DNA from: JAFGPJ01 sp964439135
GTDB lineage: Bacteria > Planctomycetota > Phycisphaerae > Sedimentisphaerales > Anaerobacaceae
Length of the DNA: 10,282 nt
Direction of reading: 5' to 3'
Assembly (NCBI GenBank): GCA_964439135.1
Contig: CAYTNN010000162.1
Coordinates: 1-10,282, forward strand
How positions within the stretch are numbered: the stretch's first letter is position 1; the number at the start of each line of letters is the position of its first letter. Below, in pieces: positions 1 to 4,986 of this stretch. A model generated the notes under the pieces. It ran no database searches and had not been told where the DNA came from. It saw nothing but the letters and a program-made list of their open reading frames with translations. Position numbers and translations under genes: made by a program.

Positions 1-1245
1 CTGGAAGAGCCGCCCAGCCATATCAAGTTTATTTTCGCCACTACCGAGCCGAACAAGGTCATCGCGACGATCCAATCGAGGTGCCAGCGATTCGATTTTA
101 ACAATATCGGCCCGGCGGCAATCGCCGAGCAGCTCAAATCCATACTCAGGCAGGAAAAGATAAAATTCGAAGAGGACCTGGTTCTGCCGCTGGCGAAAAT
201 GGCGAACGGCTCGATGAGGGACGGCCTGAGCCTTTTGGACAGGTTGATAAGTGCCGGCATCGAACCCCTGAACGCTTCGCTGCTGGAGCAATATTTAGGC
301 TGTCCCAACAGCGAAAAGATATGTAACCTAATCGGGCAAATCGGCGACAGCGACGCAGAAGGGACGCTCAGTGCGATAGAGGACTTAATCAGCACGGGTT
401 TAGGCGAAGTCCAAATCATCGATTCGCTTATCGATTATATGCGTGATTTGATGGTGATAAAATCCACGGGCCCCGACAGCAAGCTCGTGATTCTGACCGA
501 GCAGCAGAGAAAACAGGCAGGCGAATTAGCGGAGAAATTCGACGTCGCGGCACTGATTTACAACATCGCAGCACTGGAAAAACTACGCTGGGCCGTCAAG
601 AACAGCGATACAAGCCGGGCGCTTTTAGAGGCCTCGCTGCTGCGATTCGCGCTGAGCGAGCATTTCCTGAACATTGACGAGCTTCTTTCGCAGTTGAAAG
701 GCCGCCCGGCAGCAGCCATTAAAAAAAAAGTAACACGCGCCGTAAATAGCCCCCCCGCCGGCGAACCGCAAGCCACGAACCACGAGCCACGAGTCACGAG
801 CGACGAGCGACAAGCCACAAGTCACGAGCCAAGGAAAACGTCCGAATTCATCGATATCCAGTCGATAAAAGACCGCTGGCCGAGTATCCTGAAACTACTC
901 GATCCAGGAACCGGGGGATTGTTAGTCTCCGCCGTGCCGAGCCGGTTCGAGGACGGCGTCTTGACGCTTGAGTTTGGGCCGGCGAACTACGTGCAGAAAA
1001 GTATGTGTGAGAGAAATGGCCGGGTAGAACAAATCGAGGCCCTGCTGAGCGAGCAATTCTCAATGCCTGTAAAATTGAAGCTTAAAACGGCCGCCGGCCA
1101 GCGTCCACAAACCGAATCCGGCACGGCCCCGCCAAAGACCGGCAGTCAGAGGAGAAACGAAATCATTAACGACCCGGCAGTAAAAACCGTCCTGATGGGC
1201 CTGGACGCAACTATCACGGGCATCGAAGAAAACAAAGACGATTGA
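1..1245 (+). CDS. dnaX: DNA polymerase III subunit tau/gamma (5'-truncated by window)
   Basis: This is the clamp-loader ATPase subunit of DNA polymerase III. The reading frame is open from base 1, so the gene enters from the left and only its last 414 codons are here. The first codons read LEEPPSHIKFIFATTEPNKV (sensor-1 region, codons 1-20), then SRC at codons 26-28, the arginine-finger signature of bacterial DnaX; the Walker A and zinc parts lie upstream. Codons about 60-235 are the helical lid and collar domains. Codons 241-243 are three AAA lysine codons on a nine-A run, after which a Pro/Ser/charged linker (about 245-280) leads to the tau-specific C-terminal domain ending at TGA 1243-1245. 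The linker is built from 7-bp tandem repeats. An internal ATG at 199 is not a plausible start because conserved DnaX sequence continues upstream. recR follows after the inserted RAYT region, matching the common dnaX-recR neighbourhood. Confidence 0.95.
   Translation: MEEPPSHIKFIFATTEPNKVIATIQSRCQRFDFNNIGPAAIAEQLKSILRQEKIKFEEDLVLPLAKMANGSMRDGLSLLDRLISAGIEPLNASLLEQYLGCPNSEKICNLIGQIGDSDAEGTLSAIEDLISTGLGEVQIIDSLIDYMRDLMVIKSTGPDSKLVILTEQQRKQAGELAEKFDVAALIYNIAALEKLRWAVKNSDTSRALLEASLLRFALSEHFLNIDELLSQLKGRPAAAIKKKVTRAVNSPPAGEPQATNHEPRVTSDERQATSHEPRKTSEFIDIQSIKDRWPSILKLLDPGTGGLLVSAVPSRFEDGVLTLEFGPANYVQKSMCERNGRVEQIEALLSEQFSMPVKLKLKTAAGQRPQTESGTAPPKTGSQRRNEIINDPAVKTVLMGLDATITGIEENKDD
721..749 (+). other. 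A9 slippery run in dnaX with stop codons in both other frames
   Basis: Nine consecutive A (721-729) fall exactly on three lysine codons, followed by GTA. A -1 shift after the run gives AGT AAC ACG CGC CGT AAA and stops at TAG 747-749. A +1 shift reads TAA at 731-733 immediately. Either slip would yield a gamma-like protein ending at the domain III/IV boundary. Known precedents are Thermus thermophilus dnaX (transcriptional slippage on an A9 run) and E. coli dnaX (ribosomal -1 shift on A AAA AAG). A weak 5-bp hairpin (CGCCG 738-742 with CGGCG 759-763) lies downstream. That slippage happens here is inferred, not shown. Confidence 0.6.
772..834 (+). repeat. 7-bp tandem repeat inside dnaX, about 9 units
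   Basis: Nine contiguous heptamers close to GYCACGA run through the linker-coding part of dnaX: gccacga, accacga, gccacga, gtcacga, gcgacga, gcgacaa, gccacaa, gtcacga, gccaagg. Because 7 is not a multiple of 3, the protein period is 7 residues per three units, so the peptide looks like a degenerate Thr/Ser-His/Asp-Glu-Pro/Arg stretch. Nine units make 63 bp, 21 codons, which keeps the frame. Confidence 0.85.
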
Positions 1246-1275
1246 TTATTGATTAGTGATTATTTCAACTATGTG

Positions 1276-1309
1276 GGTGGCATCCTCAAGCGCAGCTTGG
1301 GGATGGCTT
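1276..1309 (+). repeat. REP-like hairpin, unit 1
   Basis: The unit begins GGTGGCATCCTC and ends GGGGATGGCTT. From the GCA loop outward CATCCTCAAGC pairs with GCTTGGGGATG for 11 bp, with one U-G wobble. It sits just after the dnaX stop and before the chosen RAYT start. A longer RAYT reading from TTG 1249 would translate through it, one reason to reject that start. Confidence 0.75.
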
Positions 1310-1335
1310 CTCAATCGACAATATATCACGGTTTC

Positions 1336-1899
1336 ATGCTGAACTACAAGATATATACAAAGCGTTGTCATCGTTATAACATAGCAGGAAATGCCCACGA
1401 GTTAACATTCAGTTGCTATCACAATCAGCCGTTTCTTTTAAAAGACAGGACGTGTAAGTATCTGGTTGATTCGATCATTTCCAGTAGAGAAAAACATGGA
1501 TTTGATATTTGGGCTTACGTTTTCATGCCAAACCATGTGCATCTACTAATATGTCCAAAAATGGCAGACTATTCTATTTCCGATATATTACTTTCAATCA
1601 AGCAACCAGTATCACGCAAGGCAGTAAATTATCTCAAGAACAATAAACGGGATGGCCTAAAATATCTGGCAACAGCTCAGATACACAAGCCTTATCGTTT
1701 CTGGCAGAAAGGCGGCGGTTATGATCGCAACATGACAAAGGTTAAGACTATTATTGATTCGGCACATTACCTTCATAATAATCCGGTACGTAAGGGTCTG
1801 GTTGAGATCGCCGATCAGTGGCATTATTCCAGTGCCGCTGATTGGCAAGGTACCAGGCAAGGCCCAATACCGATAGATTTTGATAGTTTTCCGACCTGA
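1336..1899 (+). CDS. REP-associated tyrosine transposase (RAYT, Y1/IS200-like HUH)
   Basis: This 187-residue HUH endonuclease relative is expected to nick and join single-stranded REP-type DNA hairpins. The metal-binding HUH motif is clear at residues 67-69 in VFMPNHVHLLI. The family's N-terminal HELTFSCY strand is at 21-28, FWQKGGGYDRN lies in the C-terminal third, and YLHNNPVRKGLV follows near it, all typical of RAYTs (COG1943). The catalytic Tyr is less certain: the usual K-x-x-Y helix position reads KQPV (89-92), with a tyrosine at 99. The frame is open from TTG 1249 and also has ATG 1303, but 1336 matches the family N-terminus and lies outside REP unit 1. No Shine-Dalgarno is visible. 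The gene is AT-richer than dnaX and recR, consistent with acquisition. Its stop abuts REP unit 2. Confidence 0.85.
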   Translation: MLNYKIYTKRCHRYNIAGNAHELTFSCYHNQPFLLKDRTCKYLVDSIISSREKHGFDIWAYVFMPNHVHLLICPKMADYSISDILLSIKQPVSRKAVNYLKNNKRDGLKYLATAQIHKPYRFWQKGGGYDRNMTKVKTIIDSAHYLHNNPVRKGLVEIADQWHYSSAADWQGTRQGPIPIDFDSFPT

Positions 1900-1935
1900 G
1901 CCATCCCCAAAGCCTTCGGCTTTGAGGCTGCCACC
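1900..1935 (-). repeat. REP-like hairpin, unit 2 (inverted)
   Basis: On the minus strand this reads GGTGGCAGCCTC, a stem AAAGCC-GAA-GGCTTT, then GGGGATGGC. It starts directly after the RAYT stop codon and is inverted relative to units 1 and 3, so units 1 and 2 bracket the transposase gene as inverted copies. The AG-AT mismatch low in the stem also occurs in units 3 and 4. Confidence 0.75.
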
Positions 1936-1962
1936 CTTTTCATACCAAACTGTGAATCACCG

Positions 1963-1995
1963 GGTGGCAGCCTCAAGCGAAGCTTGGGGATGGCT
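1963..1995 (+). repeat. REP-like hairpin, unit 3
   Basis: The unit runs GGTGGCAGCCTC, AAGC-GAA-GCTT, GGGGATGGCTT and is almost identical to unit 1. It lies 27 bp from unit 2 in opposite orientation, forming a head-to-head pair like a bacterial interspersed mosaic element. Confidence 0.75.
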
Positions 1996-2048
1996 TATCC
2001 GGACAAGTAAAAAATATGTTTTCCAAGATAAGGATAACTGGAAAGTTG

Positions 2049-2094
2049 TGTGGCAGCCTCATCCTGATTCCGTTTATCAGGATGGGGATGGTTT
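2049..2094 (+). repeat. REP-like hairpin, unit 4 (long-stem variant)
   Basis: The conserved ends are kept (TGTGGCAGCCTC at left, GGGGATGGTTT at right), but the middle is replaced by a longer perfect stem, ATCCTGAT / ATCAGGAT, around a TCCGTTT loop. Structure is retained while sequence changed. It ends about 40 bp before the recR start. There is no T-run after it, so it does not look like a rho-independent terminator. Confidence 0.7.
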
Positions 2095-2132
2095 ATAGCC
2101 GAGAATAAGTTATAGAATAACAGGATGAATTT

Positions 2133-2738
2133 ATGAGCAGTGCATATACAGAGAGTTTGAGCAGGTTGATCGAGGAGTTTGGCAAGCTGCCGGGTATCGG
2201 ACCCAAGACCGCCGAGCGGCTGGCTTTTCATGTATTAAAGGCCCGGCCGGATGAAGCTATGGTGCTCGCCGAGGCGATTCGGGATGTGAAGACTAAAATT
2301 AAACGCTGTGAGATCTGCTATAATTATTCGGAACAGGCCACCTGTGAAATCTGCTCGGACACCCGGCGGGACAAAAGCCTGATTTGCATCGTCGAACAGC
2401 CTAAAGACGTCATAAGCCTCGAAAAAACAGGAACGTGCAAGTGGGTCTATCACGTTCTCGGCGGACATATCGCGCCGCTCGAAGGAATCGAGCCAAACGA
2501 TTTGACGATTCAGCAGCTCGTCGACAGGGTGCGTGAAGGCGATGTAAAAGAGTTGATAATGGCGACAAATCCCAACATGGCCGGCGACGGCACAGCTTTG
2601 TACATAAGCTCGCTGCTAAGGACGACCGGCGTGAAAATTACCCGACTGGCGAGAGGCCTTCCAACCGGAACCACAATCGAGTACGCAAGCGGCAGAATGC
2701 TCAACGATGCGATAACCGGCAGGCAGGAATTAGATTAA
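2133..2738 (+). CDS. recR: Recombination mediator protein RecR
   Basis: RecR works with RecO (and RecF) to load RecA on SSB-coated gapped DNA. The protein is 201 residues, normal for the family. The helix-hairpin-helix is at residues about 18-35 (KLPGIGPKTAERLAFHVL). The C4 zinc finger is C59-x2-C62-x8-C71-x2-C74. The Toprim domain starts at about 83 (LICIVEQPKDV, acidic E88) and continues through YHVLGGHIAPLEGI and ATNPNMAGDGTA. The Walker-B-like TRLARGLPTGTTIEYA closes the domain. ATG 2133 is preceded by an AGGA about 8 bases upstream and gives the full conserved N-terminus. It is the expected partner of dnaX, but separated from it by the RAYT region, with no ebfC between. Confidence 0.97.
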   Translation: MSSAYTESLSRLIEEFGKLPGIGPKTAERLAFHVLKARPDEAMVLAEAIRDVKTKIKRCEICYNYSEQATCEICSDTRRDKSLICIVEQPKDVISLEKTGTCKWVYHVLGGHIAPLEGIEPNDLTIQQLVDRVREGDVKELIMATNPNMAGDGTALYISSLLRTTGVKITRLARGLPTGTTIEYASGRMLNDAITGRQELD

Positions 2739-2760
2739 TTTCCTGCTCCCCCGTTTAAAG

Positions 2761-2790
2761 TTCGTCAACTGCCCTTCAATTCTTGACGAA
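2761..2790. repeat. Inverted repeat overlapping the rpoN -35 box
   Basis: TTCGTCAA (2761-2768) is a perfect inverted copy of TTGACGAA (2783-2790), with a 14-nt spacer. The right arm contains the -35 hexamer of the predicted rpoN promoter, so it may be an operator. No T-tract follows, arguing against a recR terminator. Confidence 0.5.
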
Positions 2791-2811
2791 ACCATGTACT
2801 GAGTCTATTAT
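2783..2811 (+). promoter_or_regulatory. Predicted sigma-70-type promoter for rpoN
   Basis: TTGACG (2783-2788) and TATTAT (2806-2811) are separated by 17 bp, each one or two bases from consensus. The predicted start near 2818 leaves a leader of about 175 nt before rpoN. The leader contains the inverted pair GTACTGA (2796-2802) / TCAGTAC (2834-2840) and the twin-hairpin repeat. A second TTGACA at 2951 has no convincing -10. Confidence 0.5.
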
Positions 2812-2863
2812 GTAGTCAGAAGAACTGAAGCAATCAGTACTCTGTCATGATTGATTTTGTAGC

Positions 2864-2935
2864 TTGTCATTCCTGCGAAAGTGGGAATCCAAAATCGTTT
2901 GCATCCTGGATTCCGCATCAAGTGCGGAATGACAA
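2864..2935. repeat. 72-bp twin-hairpin element with 10-bp terminal inverted repeats
   Basis: The ends are TTGTCATTCC (2864-2873) and its exact reverse complement GGAATGACAA (2926-2935). An inner pair, GGAATCCA (2884-2891) and TGGATTCC (2907-2914), nests inside. The left half also folds alone (ATTCCTGC-GAAA-GTGGGAAT, GNRA loop, two G-T wobbles), and the right half is perfect (ATTCCGCA-TCAAG-TGCGGAAT). The GTCATTCC-GCGAAAG-GGGAATCC pattern resembles palindromic intergenic repeats dispersed in many bacterial genomes. It encodes nothing and lies within the rpoN leader. Confidence 0.75.
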
Positions 2936-2992
2936 CCTGCCTAATCAAAGTTGACAAAATATTAACTTGAACAGGATTTTTCAGGTGTTTTT

Positions 2993-4474
2993 ATGAAGCT
3001 GGAGATGAGAGGTCAGATGCGGATGGAGCAGAAGATGAAGCTCGCTCCGCACATGATTCAATCGATGGAGATTCTCCAGCTACCGATCCTCGCCCTGCAG
3101 GAAAGAATCGAACAGGAGCTTAACAGCAATCCCGTACTGGAGATGGAGGAGCCGGAAAGCCCTGAATCTGAAGAAGTCGAATCCGCCCAGGATGATCAGC
3201 CCCAGGAAGATATAGACGATAAAGACCTGGTTCTCAGCACTGATAACAACAAAGCCGAAGATTTCGAACGTCTCGACAGTCTCGGCGAAGGCTTTACGGA
3301 TTATATGTCCGAAGCGGGCCCTTTGCGGACGCGTATTCATACCGGCGAGCTGGATAAAAAACTTGAGGCACTGAAAAATACCGCCGCCCCTTCTCAATCT
3401 CTGCATGAATACCTGGCGGATCAGTGGCGAATGGTTGATGCCGATGAGTCCGTAAAAAAAGCCGGCGATATGATTATAGACTACCTCGACGACAGAGGTT
3501 ACCTGACTGTAAGATTGGAGCAGTTGCATAACAAGGACAGGGGCGATTTCACCGTCGATGATTTGAAGCAGGCTCTTGAGCTTGTTCAGAAATTAGAGCC
3601 TACAGGCGTCGGCGCACGTGACATGAAGGATTGTCTTCTTATCCAGATGGCCCAGAGCGGCGAAGATATGAGCTTCGAGTCCCGTTTGATTACCGAGTAT
3701 ATGGATGAGTTGCTGGACAATCATTTGCCGGAAATTGCCAGGAAAATGAACTGTAGTATCGAGACAATTAACCGGGCTATCGAGCGTATGAGCAAGCTTG
3801 ACACCTCGCCGGGCCTGCAAATCGGCCAGAATCGAAACCATCCCATCACACCCGACGTCATCGTGGAATCGTCGGAAGATGAGGGCCGGTATTCGGTAAG
3901 ATTGGCCGATTCCGGCCTGCCGTACCTGAGAATCAATGACTATTACGCGAAAATGACAAAAGATGCTCAGGTCGGGGAAAAAACGAGAAAGTTTTTGCAG
4001 AACAGCATGCGCTCCGCTCAATGGATAATAGATGCGATCGAGCAGCGAAAAAATACTCTGCTGAAAGTCACCAGGACAATCGTGAAATATCAGACGGACT
4101 TTTTCGAGAAAGGCCAGCTTCATCTTCGGCCTCTGCCGATGTCGAAAGTAGCGGACGATGTAGGCGTGCATCTGGCAACCGTTTCGCGGGCCGTTTCCGG
4201 TAAATACGTCCAGTGCCCCTGGGGGATTTTGCCGCTGCGCAAATTCTTCAGCGGCGGTATAGAAGACGTGAACGGCCAGGCGCATAGCTGGGAAGCTGTC
4301 AGGGCAAAACTTCAGCAGATTATCGACCAAGAGGATAAGGCCAAACCTTTAAATGACGACGAGATACTCGACCTGCTTTTAAAGGGCGGCATAACAAAAT
4401 TAGCCAGACGCACAGTCGCAAAATACCGCAAGCTCTTAAACATCCCGGCCGCAAGATTCAGAAAAAAGTTTTAA
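2993..4474 (+). CDS. rpoN: RNA polymerase sigma-54 factor
   Basis: This alternative sigma factor recognises -24/-12 promoters and needs AAA+ activators to open DNA. The protein is 493 residues, full length. Region I, the activator-responsive Gln/Leu-rich part, is at residues about 10-50 (MEQKMKLAPHMIQSMEILQLP). An acidic region II runs to about 100, followed by the core-binding domain (about 120-300). The helix-turn-helix, MSKVADDVGVHLATVSRAVS, begins at 383 and is followed by YVQCPWGILPLRKFF. The RpoN box ARRTVAKYRK is at 471-480. ATG 2993 has AGGTG about 7 bases upstream and gives the full region I. Single gene with its own predicted promoter; no clear terminator follows. Confidence 0.97.
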   Translation: MKLEMRGQMRMEQKMKLAPHMIQSMEILQLPILALQERIEQELNSNPVLEMEEPESPESEEVESAQDDQPQEDIDDKDLVLSTDNNKAEDFERLDSLGEGFTDYMSEAGPLRTRIHTGELDKKLEALKNTAAPSQSLHEYLADQWRMVDADESVKKAGDMIIDYLDDRGYLTVRLEQLHNKDRGDFTVDDLKQALELVQKLEPTGVGARDMKDCLLIQMAQSGEDMSFESRLITEYMDELLDNHLPEIARKMNCSIETINRAIERMSKLDTSPGLQIGQNRNHPITPDVIVESSEDEGRYSVRLADSGLPYLRINDYYAKMTKDAQVGEKTRKFLQNSMRSAQWIIDAIEQRKNTLLKVTRTIVKYQTDFFEKGQLHLRPLPMSKVADDVGVHLATVSRAVSGKYVQCPWGILPLRKFFSGGIEDVNGQAHSWEAVRAKLQQIIDQEDKAKPLNDDEILDLLLKGGITKLARRTVAKYRKLLNIPAARFRKKF

Positions 4475-4581
4475 GCCGGGCTACTATCAATAAAAATCGC
4501 CTCCTAAGCCCCGGAGACTTCACGGCTTATATCAAACAAACGGCACCGTCAGAATATTTGCAGAAAATTTCCGGATTACTC

Positions 4582-4611
4582 TTGAACTTTTATTAATTAC
4601 GTGAGTATATT
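4582..4611 (+). promoter_or_regulatory. Promoter of the arsR-led operon
   Basis: TTGAAC (4582-4587), an 18-bp spacer and TATATT (4606-4611) form a near-consensus sigma-70-type promoter. Predicted transcription starts near 4618, about 25 nt before the chosen arsR ATG. The -10 box lies wholly inside the 16-bp palindrome at 4601-4616. Confidence 0.65.
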
Positions 4612-4616
4612 CTCAC
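4601..4616. promoter_or_regulatory. Likely ArsR-family operator palindrome
   Basis: GTGAGTATATTCTCAC is a 16-bp palindrome with a single mismatched pair. It covers the -10 box of the promoter just upstream of an ArsR-family gene, where autorepressing ArsR/SmtB proteins bind. A looser outer pair (ATTAC 4596-4600, GTAAT 4620-4624) surrounds it. Binding is inferred from position and symmetry. Confidence 0.6.
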
Positions 4617-4642
4617 ATAGTAATATATTAATGAGGTTTAGA

Positions 4643-4975
4643 ATGTTAGACAAAAGCAAACAGCTACTATTTGAAAAGCAGGCGGAGATCGCCAAGGCGA
4701 TAGCCCATCCGCTGCGAATCGCGATCGTGAATTTCCTTGCGGACGGCGAGCAGTGCGTCTGTGACATTGCAGAGTACGTCGGCGCCGAACGCTCAAACGT
4801 ATCCCGGCATCTTTCTATAATGTTCAACTCGGGCCTGCTGGACTACCGCAAAGAGGGACTTAAAGTCATCTACAGGCTAAAGTGCGCATGCATTGTAGAT
4901 TTCTTCGAGTGCGTGACCAGCGTTTTAAGAGAGCAGGCCGAAGAAAACCAGAAACTGCTTACAGCTTTGAAATAG
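4643..4975 (+). CDS. ArsR/SmtB-family metalloid-responsive repressor
   Basis: This winged-helix repressor (110 residues) is expected to leave DNA when As(III), Sb(III) or a related thiophilic ligand binds. HPLRIAIVNFL (22-32) starts the fold; the recognition helix is AERSNVSRHLSIM (48-60). The C38-V-C40-D metal-site motif sits in the classical ArsR alpha-3 position but lacks the third Cys of E. coli CVCDLC. A second cluster at the C-terminus (C81-x-C83 and C90) could complete a three-thiol site. The open frame extends to GTG 4601, but that start lies inside the operator. ATG 4643 has GAGG six bases upstream and gives a normal-length protein. The downstream permease starts 11 nt after the stop, with its ribosome-binding site overlapping this stop codon. 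Arsenic is the likely inducer, but organoarsenical, antimony or other metals are possible. Confidence 0.88.
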   Translation: MLDKSKQLLFEKQAEIAKAIAHPLRIAIVNFLADGEQCVCDIAEYVGAERSNVSRHLSIMFNSGLLDYRKEGLKVIYRLKCACIVDFFECVTSVLREQAEENQKLLTALK

Positions 4976-4986
4976 GAGAATCAGCC

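Larger units (their letters stand above)
1276..2094 (+). mobile_element. RAYT/REP cluster (REP-associated transposase with four REP-like units)
   Basis: This composite lies between dnaX and recR: one REP-like hairpin upstream of a Y1-type transposase gene, and three downstream in - + + orientation. All four share a GTGGC-A-(G/T)CCTC left arm and a GGGGATGG right arm around a variable stem. This is the layout expected of a REP-associated tyrosine transposase with its cognate REPs. The region is visibly more AT-rich than dnaX and recR. No target-site duplication was identified, so the outer boundaries are simply the outermost REP units. Confidence 0.75.

Noticed and set aside
772..834. Tandem heptamers as a CRISPR or iteron array
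   Set aside because: Units are contiguous 7-mers without spacers, inside dnaX, without cas or replication-initiator genes nearby.
1249..1335. Longer RAYT start at TTG 1249 or ATG 1303
   Set aside because: The extra N-terminus from 1249 is encoded by REP unit 1 and does not resemble the family; 1303 also lies in the REP. ATG 1336 gives the family N-terminus.
1880..2098. 72-codon open frame after the RAYT
   Set aside because: It is read across three REP hairpins and overlaps the RAYT end; no ribosome-binding site or recognisable domain.
2951..2980. TTGACA 42 bp before rpoN as a promoter
   Set aside because: At 16-18 bp spacing the -10 region reads GGATTT/GATTTT, poor matches; the pair at 2783/2806 is better.
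3593..4330. 245-codon minus-strand open frame within rpoN
   Set aside because: Fully antisense to the conserved sigma-54 core and DNA-binding domains; no family features, so a shadow of codon bias.
4473..4528. Possible rpoN terminator (AAGCCG ... CGGCTT)
   Set aside because: Arms are six bases with a spacer of over 40 nt and no T-run; the small CTCC/GGAG hairpin inside is too weak.
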